A DNA stretch of 64,000 bases from Dyadobacter sp. NIV53 (lineage in GTDB: Bacteria > Bacteroidota > Bacteroidia > Cytophagales > Spirosomataceae): positions 2,232,001 to 2,296,000 of the forward strand of contig NZ_CP081299.1 in assembly GCF_019711195.1 (NCBI RefSeq), in the 5' to 3' direction. The translations under genes and the position numbers were made by a program. Below the pieces are notes generated by a model. The model was given only the letters and a program-made list of their open reading frames with translations, searched no databases and was not told the origin of the DNA. Position 1 is the stretch's first letter, and the number at the start of each line of letters is the position of its first letter. This document shows, in pieces, positions 35,501 to 44,848 of this stretch.

Positions 35501-37305
35501 TCATCATCCGGATCGTTCAGGTCGGAAATTTTATCTCCGTCAAAATCAGCAGGTTTGCTGGATGCTGAGCAAGGGTTTGTTTTGTTATCAATTTCGTCTG
35601 CATTGGAATAACCATCGTTATCGTCATCCACCGTCGTACTGTTTTGGCCACTGCAGGAAACAAAATCAGTTGGTTCGAATATTGTGATTGCATTTCCGCC
35701 ATAAGTGGCAGCCCAGACCGAGCCCGGAAAAATATCATTATCGCCCTGAGCGGTAACGTCAAGCGGCTGCGATCCGAAGCTGGAGGCAAACGGGGAATCT
35801 TTGATCAGCTTTTTGGAGCCTTTTTCATTTAAAACATCGTCTCCGGAATCATTAAAACTGATATTATAAATATTCCCGTTAAAGCAGGCAGCAAGAATAT
35901 TACCTTTTAATCCATTGTTGAAATTAGAAGCTGTATACTCAACAATTCCATTGGTAGAAATCGGGAATGTGAGTAAAGAATTATCCTTTTCGCCCGGACT
36001 CTGGTAATCACCTTCTATGGGATTTGCCATAGTAACAGGCACCGGCGGCCAGTCTGCCGGTAATGGATTATCTCCGGTTTTGCTGGTACGAAAAGCAATA
36101 GAAGTCCCCGACCTGGTGTACAAGCCAGCACCTGCCGGATTCGCCCTGATCGGATTGGGATGGCCGGCGTAATAACTTCCTGCTTTATAACTATCCAGGT
36201 TGCCAATATAATGTAGGCCATCCAGATTGTTGACTTGCGGATCATTGATACCCGGACCACTCGATCCAGGTTCGCCCGTTACATAATTATTGGTCACTTT
36301 TCCGGTAATACCTTCATTATCAGGACCTCCACCCCATCCCTGGTTCGGGCCGTTATCAACGGTATACATACGCCTGGCTTTGCCGGGGGTTTTTGTAATA
36401 ACAAGGTCATAGGCATTGCGATAACCCGTTGAGTGGATCTGTACCGGGCCATCAATGGTAATTTTGGCCTGGTTTAGCCCGTCGTTTCCTCCAAATGGGT
36501 CATTTTTATCCGAACCGTCCACATTGTTGGCGCGGGTGGGATCGTCAACTGTGGGTAGGTCATATTTGTATTTGGTATTGCCACTGCCTTTCGTTGCCAT
36601 GGCTTCTATTTTTGTCAGATCAATAGATACAATCGCAGCTCCAAAGGCATACTCACAGATATAAGCAAAGTCTTTGGAAGGCGCGCCGGCATTGGTAAAC
36701 CCACCAATTGTGAGATACATGATATTGGTTTGCTCATCCAGCTGCATCCCGTTCGTGGAGTGGTTTTCTTCGGAGCGCGGGAAGCCACGTACCAGGTCCG
36801 TTTTATCCCATCCGCCTGATGTTTTGGTTAGTTTCGAAAGAATCCCTGAATTCGTATCAAGATTTTTATCTCCGGAAGGGCCACCAATACGGCTGTCGCT
36901 GGAAGTAACGTACAGAATCGGGCTTGCCGCTGTACCTGTTATCAGTAAAGACGTAACCTGACGCGTTGTTACAGTGCTATTTACATCCCCGTCGTCGTCA
37001 TCGTGATTAGGAATTTCATTAATTAAATTAACAATTTCGGTAGCTGTTACAGTATAGCTGCTGGCACTATCTCTTCTAATTGTATAAATGTTGATGACAC
37101 CATCCTGCTGGGATACATACAAGCGTCCATCCGGTCCAAATTGCAAGGAAGTAGGATTTGTAATTTTAATACCTTTCAAACTGCTGGGGGCAAAACTGAA
37201 ATTCTGGCTTTGACAAACGATCGCGTTAAGAAAGAAGAAGAACGAAAATAAACTTAAAAATAAATTTCTGTTGATGACAGAAGGAGGAGTAGAGAAAGAC
37301 CTCAT
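32587..37305 (-). CDS. Type IX-secreted protein: sugar-dehydrogenase-like propeller, kelch, ASH and PKD modules
   Basis: This 1572-residue protein starts at ATG 37305 (MRSFSTPPS), giving a proper signal peptide; the longer frame to 37380 does not. Modules in order: a glucose/sorbosone-dehydrogenase-like beta-propeller (about 40-520, 'LQFGPDGRLYVSQQDG ... IHSTGYRNAYDLVITKTPGKARRMYTVDNGPNQGWGG', in parts); a calcium-binding Asp-rich stretch ('DDDNDGYSNADEID', 'DPDDDNDGIADNID'); a lectin-like beta-sandwich; five or so kelch repeats ('KFYLMGGR ... DGLVYVIGAF ... SKIYIVGGI'); two ASH/choice-of-anchor-D domains; a PKD-like domain; and a type IX tail ('IYPNPVSGHFEI ... GLYLVKIKM'). A role in glycan binding or oxidation at the cell surface is inference. 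Confidence 0.9.
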   Translation of the reverse strand: MRSFSTPPSVINRNLFLSLFSFFFFLNAIVCQSQNFSFAPSSLKGIKITNPTSLQFGPDGRLYVSQQDGVINIYTIRRDSASSYTVTATEIVNLINEIPNHDDDDGDVNSTVTTRQVTSLLITGTAASPILYVTSSDSRIGGPSGDKNLDTNSGILSKLTKTSGGWDKTDLVRGFPRSEENHSTNGMQLDEQTNIMYLTIGGFTNAGAPSKDFAYICEYAFGAAIVSIDLTKIEAMATKGSGNTKYKYDLPTVDDPTRANNVDGSDKNDPFGGNDGLNQAKITIDGPVQIHSTGYRNAYDLVITKTPGKARRMYTVDNGPNQGWGGGPDNEGITGKVTNNYVTGEPGSSGPGINDPQVNNLDGLHYIGNLDSYKAGSYYAGHPNPIRANPAGAGLYTRSGTSIAFRTSKTGDNPLPADWPPVPVTMANPIEGDYQSPGEKDNSLLTFPISTNGIVEYTASNFNNGLKGNILAACFNGNIYNISFNDSGDDVLNEKGSKKLIKDSPFASSFGSQPLDVTAQGDNDIFPGSVWAATYGGNAITIFEPTDFVSCSGQNSTTVDDDNDGYSNADEIDNKTNPCSASSKPADFDGDKISDLNDPDDDNDGIADNIDYFAWDATNGLSTTLPVKYDLFNNNPGTGFFGLGFTGLMSNRKETNDYLNLFDEDNLIAGGAVGALSIVEVSAGDALGNLNNQENAFQFGINVSSKTSPFTVQGRILGAFFNDKTPKDNQSQGIYIGTGDQDNYIKIVLSANGGKGGIQVVSENAGVAVTSVSDLPEGLSASTIDLYLAVDPATGTVQPKYAVDGASPTNAGSSIKLSGTLLIALQGEPALAVGIIATSNNATPFNATWDFINVTNDQVTSKGNWQTLTAASGIPIGREENAYVQVGDKFYLMGGRTIKAVQMYDPIKKTWTNKSNVPIELHHFQAVVLDGLVYVIGAFTGSYPREKPVTSIYIYNPATDKWTKGADIPEDRRRGSAGAVVYKSKIYIVGGIQDGHWTGQVNWFDVYDPAANTWKTLANAPRTRDHFQAAIANDKIYVAGGRRSSGITNEVFKLTVPEVDVYDFASGKWSSLATASNIPTPRAGAASVMLGNELLVIGGESPQPAAHNETEALNINTNTWRSMADLKQGRHGSQAIENNNGIYVVTGAGNQGGSPLLTTQEVFYLDNATTPIGTALIQSQLDAPASVDFGQVKTASTNTKTITLNNTAGNQAIIISSVTKSGDNSFTYEAPFALPFVIPVGGSADFKIIFKPTTSDIANASLVVKHSGTGETATIALSGQVAEIVSDPVSLHFFSQQAGTTSKAQTITLTNTGTTSRQISSVTVTGTNKTEFAHNLTSAVTLNAGASKDVAVTFKPAGLGTKVAQLNISYSGSSTPVIIRLTGEGTNNPNQDPVANAGSDTTITLLNDSFVLNGSGTDEDGTVEAYIWKQVSGPSNVVFSSKIVAKPTISGFSAGTYVFSLVVRDDAGATSAADEITIIVDPITGTGQPGVDFQTEIYPNPVSGHFEIKVPDWKQVKSVTVMNIAGQVYFDSENVKALSGGITVTNFPAGLYLVKIKMINNRITTNRIMVVK

Positions 37306-37755
37306 AACGAATTTTAAATTAATGTGTATAACTGTTGAGTAAATAAAATGCACGAAAAAAATGCAATAAGTTTTACACATAATAAAATTCCTGTAAAACT
37401 AATTGCAAATAGTCCCCATTTACCTCTAAATATACTATATTATTTCTTATAGTATCAAAACAGACAGGTTGACACCGGCTTACATTGACATATTTATGAT
37501 CTGGCATTTCTATAAAATGCAGGCCTGTCCGCAGATGGTAATGATTAGCTGTTTTCTAGATTAAAGGACAATCAGAAACATGTATAATTTGCACCTGATG
37601 GTTGATTGACCTGGGTTTTTAATGTGTAAGACTTAATAAGGGAAGATGGAAACGTAATATCAGGGGAATGTAAAAACACGGCTTCCATTTTGCAGGTGAC
37701 AACACGCTAATGGCGCAAATATTGTAAAGTCCTTTTTTGATTCAAAATCCATTGC
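37306..37755. other. 450-bp spacer between a secreted-protein gene and terC-like gene
   Basis: No coding frame of note lies on either strand. The right part (about 37560-37755) is less AT-rich and holds scattered short frames only. The spacer must carry the promoter of the leftward gene at 37305 and the terminator of the TerC gene, but I see no clear hairpin with a T-run. Confidence 0.45.
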
Positions 37756-38589
37756 TTAATCCATCTTTCCGCTTAAAATATCATCCTGATTGTGCAGTAG
37801 ATTTTCAGCAGATTCTGCCACTTCGGCTTTACCAGCTTCTTTCTGTGGGAAATTGAAAAAATAGGACGTGGCTACCGGAATAACGAAAATGGCTACGGTG
37901 AAAATGGATACAAACAGATCCGTTTTTTCACTTTCAATTAATTCGGTGATTGGTGTGCCGGGATTAAAATGGGTGTAAAGTGAAGCAAAGAGCTTCGTTC
38001 CCAAAACACCTATAACGATAAAAGCGATGGCCTCAAGAAATGGAAATTTTTCCATAAGGTCGACAAAACCCTGGGCTACAAAACGCATTGCCAGAATACC
38101 GATAAAAACTCCCGTGTAGATCAGAAACATATGGTCGGTAAAGGCAACGGCAGCAAATACGTTATCTATGGAAAATGCCAGATCCATTACTTCAACCAAC
38201 GCGACAGTTGACCAGAATGTACCCATCAGCCCAACCGTTGACCTGTAAATCCAGCTTTTATTTTTATCAACAGCTTCTTCTTCACCACCTGATTTACCCA
38301 GAAAATAATTAAAAGCAAGGTATAAAAGATAAAGCCCGCCAATTGGTTTGAGCCACCAGATTTTTACAAGCCAGCCTGCTAATAACAAACAAATCCCACG
38401 AAAAACATATGCACCGATAATGCCATATTTTAAAGCTTTACTACGCTCTTTTTTGGGAAGGTCCAAAACCATTGTAGCCAGTACTGCTGCATTATCAACA
38501 GAAAGTAAACTTTCTATCACAATCAGATTTAAAATAATAAGCAGTCCTGCCTGAATGTCATCGCCCAAAAGCATATGTAAAAAATCCAT
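37756..38589 (-). CDS. TerC-family integral membrane protein
   Basis: This 277-residue protein has about seven membrane helices. It shows the two TerC Asp-rich signatures: 'ESLLSVDNAAVLATMV' in the first third and 'VEVMDLAFSIDNVFAAVAF' in the middle. Relatives (Alx, YkoY, MeeF/MeeY) move manganese or other divalent metals, in part loading exported metalloenzymes; the name comes from tellurite resistance. It is a single-gene unit. I looked for a yybP-ykoY manganese riboswitch in the 250 bp upstream and saw none convincingly. Confidence 0.93.
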   Translation of the reverse strand: MDFLHMLLGDDIQAGLLIILNLIVIESLLSVDNAAVLATMVLDLPKKERSKALKYGIIGAYVFRGICLLLAGWLVKIWWLKPIGGLYLLYLAFNYFLGKSGGEEEAVDKNKSWIYRSTVGLMGTFWSTVALVEVMDLAFSIDNVFAAVAFTDHMFLIYTGVFIGILAMRFVAQGFVDLMEKFPFLEAIAFIVIGVLGTKLFASLYTHFNPGTPITELIESEKTDLFVSIFTVAIFVIPVATSYFFNFPQKEAGKAEVAESAENLLHNQDDILSGKMD

Positions 38590-38844
38590 CTATAAATTAT
38601 TGGTTTTGTGCCCTTATTGAGGTTAAAAGAACTAAAAATTAGCAAATCCTTTTCCCTTGTTACACAACGAAGTTAAGGCATGATTTCCCAAAACCCATTT
38701 AATATTACAAAATGCTGAAAAGAAGGCACGAAACGCACCATGAGGCAAGTCTGAAAAAATGAACATAATGTTCTTTATTTGACAGGTTTTAAGATTGAAA
38801 AATTGATATCAACATTAAAATAAGATAAAATTTTGAATCCGTTT

Positions 38845-39081
38845 TTAAACTAATACAACTAAACTAGGGGTGGGGTTTTCCTCTTTTACATTGTCAGTAT
38901 ATTGAAGTTGTAGTTTTTTTCCGGTTTCCTCAGCTTCTTCCAGCATTTCAAAAACCTTTCTCTCCCCTACCATCAAAAGCGCCTGGAAAAGCACACAGCT
39001 GTATTCATACTCCTCACTATCCGGCCCTTTTTCTTTACCCAGATCATTGTATTTCCCAAACAGGTCTTTGCCTTTTCCCAT
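38845..39081 (-). CDS. Small acidic hypothetical protein
   Basis: This 78-residue protein begins MGKGKDLFGKYNDLGKE. A helical core ('YSCVLFQALLMVGERKVFEMLEEAEETGKKLQL', in parts) precedes a polar tail. There is no signal peptide. I do not recognise a family. ATG start, gene-like composition and a free-standing position between TerC and the MscS-type gene are the support. Confidence 0.5.
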   Translation of the reverse strand: MGKGKDLFGKYNDLGKEKGPDSEEYEYSCVLFQALLMVGERKVFEMLEEAEETGKKLQLQYTDNVKEENPTPSLVVLV

Positions 39082-39436
39082 AATTAAAACTGAAATAATT
39101 GGTATAATAATCTTTTAATATAGAAATGAACTAATACTTATTCAAGCCAATTTGAAAAATTACAAGAATATTTACAACAAAAACTAAAAACAAATTAACT
39201 GTAAATTATACCGGCGTCATTATAAATACATTTATCATTCATTGACTATGCGTCCTTCTGCAATCACGGAATTGCCATCAAAACCAGGCCATTTGAAATA
39301 ATCCTGCTTATTAGATTAACCGGTTAGTATACAATTCCAGTTCTTTTCTAATGCTGTAAATCGGTTATAAGGATCCTGAATTTAACCTTAGGCACTATTT
39401 TTTCCGCCTTTTTGATTTTCGCATTCAAATGATCTT
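39082..39436. other. 355-bp spacer with a short C-terminal gene fragment
   Basis: On the minus strand 39235-39315 reads open, ending '...YFKWPGFDGNSVIAEGRIVNE' in two parts before a TGA, with a stop just upstream. It looks like the surviving C-terminal end of a lost gene. The remainder is AT-rich and should hold the promoter for the channel gene at 39437. Confidence 0.35.
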
Positions 39437-41797
39437 ATGAGTAAATCAAAATTCCTGAGTGAAGCACCGTTCATCCGCCTGTTATATATTGTCCTGACGC
39501 TGTCTGCTATTTTACTGATACATCCAGTAGCATTTGCGCAGATTGATACCAGTGGCATTTCGATCGATAAGGCAATACCTGATACACTGTTGTTCCGTAT
39601 TGAGAAAGTACAGGCAGCCATTGCGCAGATCAATGCGGCCAATAAAAAAGGATACAACATCAGCAGGATCAAAAGTGGCCTGAAAAGCACCAAAATCAAT
39701 GTTGAACAAATTAAGGCTGCTTTGCGGATCAATAATCCATTGCCGCCGACCAAGGATCTGGACAACTACCGGATCATGCTGGCCGACATTCAGAAAAATG
39801 CAGGGCAATGGCGTAAATCACTCTCGAAATCTAATTCTGACCTGCAACGGATGTCAGGCGACATTATTCAGTTTTCACGTGATTCACTGCTGAATACGGA
39901 TGAAAAGGATACGACGCAAAAGACACTTTATCTTACTCAGATTTCGGATTTAAAACAAAGACTTCAGCAAAGCGGGCAGGCGACAGTAGCACATCTGGAT
40001 TCTGTAAGCCGCTTGCTGGCAGATGTATCATCGTTATATTTCACTGCAACCGACCTCTACACTTCTGTTAATGATTACGTAAAAGATGCGGATCAGAATG
40101 TGCTGGGCCAGGAAGCCGGCTATCTCTGGGAAGCACCTGTTATTGACCGGTTGCAGACAATCGGAAAAATGCTACAGGTTTCTTATGTAGGGCAGGACAA
40201 AATTCTGAGATACTTTTTCAGTTCAACATGGGACAACCGGATTTTACTTTTTCTTTTAGTCGCCGGGTTTTTCACATGGATATATGTCAATTTTAAACTG
40301 ATTTCCAGGAGACATCTGGCTAACAAAATGGGGCCTCTGGATTTCAAACTGATAACACCAATGCCCATTTTGTCTTGCCTGGTTGTACTATTTAACCTCA
40401 CTCCTCTTTTCGAACCGCATTCACCTTCTATTTATATCGAGGTCAATCAGTTTTTACTCCTGATTACGCTCACTGTTCTTTTCAGAAAAACCCTGGACCG
40501 GGCCAAGCTCAGATTATGGGTTATGTTGCTGATTTTATATTTCGTTGTGATGTTTTTCAACATTATCGTCAACGAAAGCCTGGTTTTACGTCTTTGCCTG
40601 ATACTGGTAAGTACAGCTTCAATATACTTTGGAATAAGATATCATAAAAATATTGGCGATACCGGACTTGAAGAAAAATTCACAAAACCGGTACTTTTCA
40701 TACATATCGGATTGACGGTCCTTTCAATTCTCTTTAATGTTTTTGGCAGAATTAGCCTTGCCAAATCATTCAATATCACTGGGATCAGTGGCGTCGTCCA
40801 GATCATCAGCCTGGCTGCCTTTATCCAGATCATCAGCGAAGCCATGGAACTGCATATTAAAGTAAGTTCCTGCTCAGGTGGTTTGTTTTCAAAAATAAAT
40901 ATAAACCGGAGCCGCAATTCTTTAAAAAACGCATTGTCTCTTTTGTCTGTCTGGCTATGGCTGCTGGTATTTTTAATTAACCTAAATATTCTTGATCCGG
41001 TTTTCAATGCTGCAAATCATATTCTTGATAAAGAACGCACATTTGGAAGCCTGGCTTTTACATTAAGTAATGTATTGTTTTTCTCAGTCATTATTTATTT
41101 GGCCAATATGCTGCAAAAAAATATTGGCGTGTTTTTTGGCGAAACCGAGATTGATTTTGAAAGTAATAAAATTCAGAAAGGCTCCAAACTTGCCTTACTC
41201 AGACTGGTTATTATTGTACTGGGCTTTTTGTTTGCCATCACAGTTTCCGGTGTCCCGCTTACCAAAATAACCGTTTTACTTGGTGCGTTAGGTGTAGGGA
41301 TCGGGCTTGGACTGCAAAATATCATCAACAATTTTGTTTCCGGTATTATCCTCATTTTTGAAAAGCCATTCAGTATCGGGGATTATATTGAACTCGCTGA
41401 TAAAAAGGGAAAAGTGCTGGAAATTGGCATCCGTTCGAGCCAGATGTTAACATCGCAGGGTTCCAGGGTGATTATTCCGAACGGCGATCTGCTATCAGGA
41501 AGATTAGTTAATTACACACTTCATAATTCACACCTCAAAGTTGAACTCACGTTTAAGATAAGCACGGAAACTGATCTGGAAATGGTCAAAAAGTTAATTG
41601 CAGAAATTGCTGGCAAGGGTGAAAATATTGTAAAAAATGCACCGGTTCAGGTACTATTTAATGCAGTTACTACTGATAGTATTGAATTTAAAGTGCTCGT
41701 ATGGCTTAACGATGTATATGCCGAAGCCACTTTCAGAAGTTATTTCCTTGAACAGATTTTACAAAAATGTAAGGAAAACGGGATTAAATTAATGTAG
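39437..41797 (+). CDS. MscS-family mechanosensitive channel with long N-terminal periplasmic domain
   Basis: This 786-residue protein has a cleavable or anchoring N-terminal hydrophobic segment ending 'AFAQ', a helical coiled-coil region (about 40-260) and many membrane helices (about 270-600). The MscS core holds the pore helix ('LLGALGVGIGLGLQNIINNFVSG' in parts), the beta domain 'FEKPFSIGDYIEL' with 'GKVLEIGIRSSQMLTSQGSRVIIPN', and the C-terminal alpha-beta domain. The layout matches large MscK/MscM-like channels that open on hypo-osmotic shock. A bidirectional terminator follows at 41831. Confidence 0.92.
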   Translation: MSKSKFLSEAPFIRLLYIVLTLSAILLIHPVAFAQIDTSGISIDKAIPDTLLFRIEKVQAAIAQINAANKKGYNISRIKSGLKSTKINVEQIKAALRINNPLPPTKDLDNYRIMLADIQKNAGQWRKSLSKSNSDLQRMSGDIIQFSRDSLLNTDEKDTTQKTLYLTQISDLKQRLQQSGQATVAHLDSVSRLLADVSSLYFTATDLYTSVNDYVKDADQNVLGQEAGYLWEAPVIDRLQTIGKMLQVSYVGQDKILRYFFSSTWDNRILLFLLVAGFFTWIYVNFKLISRRHLANKMGPLDFKLITPMPILSCLVVLFNLTPLFEPHSPSIYIEVNQFLLLITLTVLFRKTLDRAKLRLWVMLLILYFVVMFFNIIVNESLVLRLCLILVSTASIYFGIRYHKNIGDTGLEEKFTKPVLFIHIGLTVLSILFNVFGRISLAKSFNITGISGVVQIISLAAFIQIISEAMELHIKVSSCSGGLFSKININRSRNSLKNALSLLSVWLWLLVFLINLNILDPVFNAANHILDKERTFGSLAFTLSNVLFFSVIIYLANMLQKNIGVFFGETEIDFESNKIQKGSKLALLRLVIIVLGFLFAITVSGVPLTKITVLLGALGVGIGLGLQNIINNFVSGIILIFEKPFSIGDYIELADKKGKVLEIGIRSSQMLTSQGSRVIIPNGDLLSGRLVNYTLHNSHLKVELTFKISTETDLEMVKKLIAEIAGKGENIVKNAPVQVLFNAVTTDSIEFKVLVWLNDVYAEATFRSYFLEQILQKCKENGIKLM

Positions 41798-41830
41798 CTC
41801 TTCAATTTTCAATCGATCCATTTTACATAT

Positions 41831-41867
41831 AAAACGCCGGCAACTATACAGTTCCGGCGTTTTTTCT
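41831..41867. terminator. Bidirectional terminator between convergent genes
   Basis: AAAACGCCGG pairs with CCGGCGTTTT, extended by AACT/AGTT pairing inside. It is followed by TTTC on the + strand and by AT-rich sequence on the minus strand. It serves the channel gene and probably the leftward coiled-coil gene ending at 41912. Confidence 0.88.
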
Positions 41868-41911
41868 TTTTAATAATTTCTAAAAAACAGAGATTACAAG
41901 TCTCGTGTAAT

Positions 41912-42361
41912 TTAGTTATTTCCAGCCATCGAGGATAATTTTGTTTCGTCATCAGCTATTTTGCTTTTCAACGATTCAATATCTTTTTTCAGGTCTTCCA
42001 GGTTTTCGGCTGCTTTTCTTGCTTTTTTCGCATCGCGTTGTGCATCGCGTGCAGCTTTGCTGGCTTTACTTGCCAGTTTTTTATCCTGAGCATCATCCGT
42101 TAACTTATCTGCCACACGTCCATTATCGTTTGCCGATTTCTGAGCCTGTTCTGCCGTTTTGTCTACTTCCTGTGTTTTTTTCTCCAGCTCATTTTCCAGC
42201 TTAGCCAGTTCCAGTTTACGCTCGTTCATTTTCTTGCCAACTTCAAGATATTCTTTCTGCTGTTTAAGGCTGTTGATAGAGTCTTTGGTCACAACCTGAG
42301 CAGTTAATGACAAGGATATCAGCATGATACCTAATGTATTTAATATCCAATTCGCTTTCAT
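41912..42361 (-). CDS. Exported coiled-coil protein
   Basis: With ATG 42361 (MKANWILNTLGIMLI) the product has 149 residues and a proper signal peptide ending 'SLTAQ'. The rest is an almost continuous heptad-patterned, Lys/Glu/Ala-rich coiled coil ('KLELAKLENELEKKTQEV ... ARDAQRDAKKARKAAENL'). The longer frame to 42514 is less likely. It is presumably periplasmic, perhaps bridging envelope layers. No family is recognised. Confidence 0.72.
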   Translation of the reverse strand: MKANWILNTLGIMLISLSLTAQVVTKDSINSLKQQKEYLEVGKKMNERKLELAKLENELEKKTQEVDKTAEQAQKSANDNGRVADKLTDDAQDKKLASKASKAARDAQRDAKKARKAAENLEDLKKDIESLKSKIADDETKLSSMAGNN

Positions 42362-42555
42362 ATTCTTAATTATTGTTTCTAAATAAAATTTAATTTCATC
42401 TATACAGCTCAAAAAGTATACCAAGTAAAAATCCATTACAAATTTTATTGACTTTATACGAAATATTACTTTTCGGCAAACATTTCCACATAATGAAAGG
42501 TCAAAAATCAGCACGGGACAGCATAAAGCGCTGAAACGCGCAAATCAATGATACA

Positions 42556-43422
42556 TTAAGAATAAAACTTACCCGGTTTTGTCACACAAAATTCTTTTCC
42601 GGCAATTTCCCTGACAAACTTTTGCGGTGTAGTTCCCAGATATTGATGAAAATCTTTAATTAAATGACTTTGGTCATGATAGCCAAATTCTTCAACAAGT
42701 GTATACCAGTCAATTTCTTTGATTTCCAGCTGCATAATCGTACTGATTACCTGTTTAAAACGAATAAAACGCATGAGCTCCTTTGGTGAATAACCCAGTT
42801 CCTTCTTAAATCTCAGCTGAATTGTTCTCTCCGACACCTCCTCATTCATAGCTATCGCTCTAACCGGCTGAATTGCAGTATTATCAAAATACGAAACTTT
42901 TGTAATCAGGGAATTTAAATCATCATTTTCAGGATTGGTTAATGACAATGCGAAATCCTGCAATAAACGGATCCTTTCGTGCAGTAACGGCAAGTTTTTG
43001 AGTGTTTTCCATAAAGTATTAAAAATATTCGTTTGAAAAAACACATCCGGATCAATGATATTTCCGCCGTTCAAATGGTTCATGGGCAACTGGAAAAGCC
43101 GGTAAAATCCATCTGCCTGAAAGACAACGGCGATGATATCTGTTTTGGCCGAAACTTCATAATTTAACATTTTCCGTAATGGCCCGACTAATGAAACATG
43201 ATTGATTTTTAATTCATTAAACGAATCATCAGCAAATGAAGCTCTGGCCGGATCACCAAAATTGAAAACCAGCATCATTTCCAGATTTGGAGATAAATGT
43301 TGTGTTATGGTTTTAAAATCAGGTGAAGTCTTAATACAATAGAAATGACGAATGACCCCGATAAGCTCGCCTGTTGCATCAATATGTTCCCCAATTGCTT
43401 CCATTTCAAATGTTTTTTTCAA
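42556..43422 (-). CDS. AraC-family transcriptional regulator
   Basis: This 288-residue protein has an N-terminal DUF6597/cupin-like sensing domain and a C-terminal double helix-turn-helix (about 185-275): 'MNEEVSERTIQLRFKKELGYSPKELMRFIRF' in parts, and 'LVEEFGYHDQSHLIKDFHQYLGTTPQKFV', the usual AraC signature. It is divergent from the NmrA-like oxidoreductase gene at 43532 with a 109-bp gap, so it probably controls that gene. Confidence 0.88.
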   Translation of the reverse strand: MKKTFEMEAIGEHIDATGELIGVIRHFYCIKTSPDFKTITQHLSPNLEMMLVFNFGDPARASFADDSFNELKINHVSLVGPLRKMLNYEVSAKTDIIAVVFQADGFYRLFQLPMNHLNGGNIIDPDVFFQTNIFNTLWKTLKNLPLLHERIRLLQDFALSLTNPENDDLNSLITKVSYFDNTAIQPVRAIAMNEEVSERTIQLRFKKELGYSPKELMRFIRFKQVISTIMQLEIKEIDWYTLVEEFGYHDQSHLIKDFHQYLGTTPQKFVREIAGKEFCVTKPGKFYS

Positions 43423-43486
43423 ATCAGAATATTAAAATTCCGGTCTTGCTTTCGTTTTCTTACAATTCCGGCAGCATACCATACGC

Positions 43487-43494
43487 TAAGTTTG
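43487..43494 (+). promoter_or_regulatory. Candidate -7 promoter element (TAAGTTTG)
   Basis: TAAGTTTG fits the Bacteroidota -7 consensus TAnnTTTG and lies 37 bp upstream of the ATG at 43532, in the divergent AraC/NmrA gap. No clear -33 TTG is present, consistent with an activator-dependent promoter. Confidence 0.5.
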
Positions 43495-43531
43495 CCCTAG
43501 AAATCAAATGATTAACATAAAAATCTAAAAA

Positions 43532-44404
43532 ATGTCACCATCACCTAAAATTCTCATAACCGGTGCAACCGGAAATATTGGCACCGAACTGACCAAATAC
43601 TTGTCGGAAAAAGGAATTGCTTTTCGCGCCATGGTTAGATCCGTAGAGAAGGCAAAGGACTTGGCCACAGTTCCGGGAGCAGAGCTTTTTGAAGGAGATT
43701 TCAATAATCCTGAAACAATAGAACGCGCATTGAACGGGATAGAAAGAGCTTTTTTGCTAACCAATTCTTCGGAGGAAGCAGAACAACAGCAAGCCAGATT
43801 TGTAGAATCGGCAAATCGTGCCGGAGTTAAACATATTGTAAAACTTTCACAATGGGCTGCGGATGCCAACTCTCCTGTTCGTTTTCTGCGTTATCATGCA
43901 GTTGTAGAAAACCTGATCAAAAATTCGGGAATGGCTTACACTTTCCTTCGCCCCAATTTATTTATGCAGGGGTTGCAGGGATTCAGGGATACGATTATCA
44001 AACAGAATCAATTTTTTGGTGCAATCGGAGATGCTAGAATCAGTATGATAGATATCCGCGATATTGCTGCCGTTGCCGGAGAAGTATTAACCGGTTCAGG
44101 CCATGAACAAAAAATCTATAACCTGACCGGCCCTGAATCACTCACACATACAGAGATCGCCGAAAAGTTATCAAACGCTGTCGGACGTAAAATTCAGTTT
44201 GTAGACATTTCACCTGACACATTGAAAAATGTCCTTTTAAGTGTAGGCTTTCCGGAATGGCAGGCAGAGGGTTTGGTCGAAGATTACGCACATTATAAAC
44301 TTGGTGAGGCTTCCGAGGTACAATCGGGTGTGAAGGATGCTACCAGTTTTGAACCGCGAAGTTTTGATTGGTTTGCTATGGACTACGCAGGATTTTTTAG
44401 TTAA
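43532..44404 (+). CDS. NmrA-like NAD(P)-binding oxidoreductase
   Basis: This 290-residue atypical short-chain reductase starts with 'ILITGATGNIGTEL' (NAD(P)-binding). It follows with 'AMVRSVEKAKDL', 'GDFNNPETIERALNGIERAFLLTNSS', 'HIVKLSQWAAD' and 'TFLRPNLFMQGL', all typical of the NmrA/quinone-oxidoreductase-2 (QorB-like) group. These use NAD(P)H or sense the NADP+/NADPH ratio. The substrate is unknown. It pairs with the divergent AraC regulator. An IS element sits 60 bp downstream. Confidence 0.88.
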   Translation: MSPSPKILITGATGNIGTELTKYLSEKGIAFRAMVRSVEKAKDLATVPGAELFEGDFNNPETIERALNGIERAFLLTNSSEEAEQQQARFVESANRAGVKHIVKLSQWAADANSPVRFLRYHAVVENLIKNSGMAYTFLRPNLFMQGLQGFRDTIIKQNQFFGAIGDARISMIDIRDIAAVAGEVLTGSGHEQKIYNLTGPESLTHTEIAEKLSNAVGRKIQFVDISPDTLKNVLLSVGFPEWQAEGLVEDYAHYKLGEASEVQSGVKDATSFEPRSFDWFAMDYAGFFS

Positions 44405-44497
44405 GTATACATAACTCCGCCTGGCAAGTATATATTCAAAATGTTCCTAACCGTTTGAATCATTGGACCAGTTTGTAGCCTCAAACGAGAAACAGAA

Positions 44498-44848
44498 ATG
44501 GTATCAGAGATGATTAAGAATGCACGCCTAAGTTCATCAGGAAGAAAATTGCTTACCTCGCAACAAAAGGCTTACTTAGTGGAAGAATGGGATTTATCTG
44601 GCTTGTCTTGTCCCGAGTTTTGTCGTCGACACGGTCTAATATCAAGCCAGCTATATAAATGGCGTAAGGATGCAAAATCAGGAGCAGTTATGAGTATAAA
44701 AAATGATGGCCAGCTACACTCTAAAACGGAGTTAGAGGTCTTGCGAAGAGAAAATGATGAACTTAAGAGGGCTCTGGGAGAGGCCACACTTGATATTAAG
44801 GTTCTAAAAAAAAGCTGGAGATGGATCAACTACGAAACCGGCAGTTGA
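44498..44848 (+). CDS. IS3-family transposase OrfA
   Basis: This 116-residue protein has a helix-turn-helix (about 20-60, 'QQKAYLVEEWDLSGLSCPEFCRRHGLISSQLYKWRKDA' in parts) and a leucine zipper ('ELEVLRRENDELKRALGEATLDIKVLKK'). It binds the IS ends. Near the end lies an A8 run (44806-44813), the usual place for frameshifting into OrfB. Confidence 0.9.
   Translation: MVSEMIKNARLSSSGRKLLTSQQKAYLVEEWDLSGLSCPEFCRRHGLISSQLYKWRKDAKSGAVMSIKNDGQLHSKTELEVLRRENDELKRALGEATLDIKVLKKSWRWINYETGS

Noticed and set aside
32587..37305. True quinoprotein sugar dehydrogenase
   Set aside because: The propeller is only distantly like this family, and the many added modules and sorting tail argue for a surface protein. 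Catalytic residues could not be confirmed.
38590..38844. Manganese (yybP-ykoY) riboswitch before the TerC gene
   Set aside because: I could not find its conserved loops or paired stems upstream of 38589 on the minus strand.
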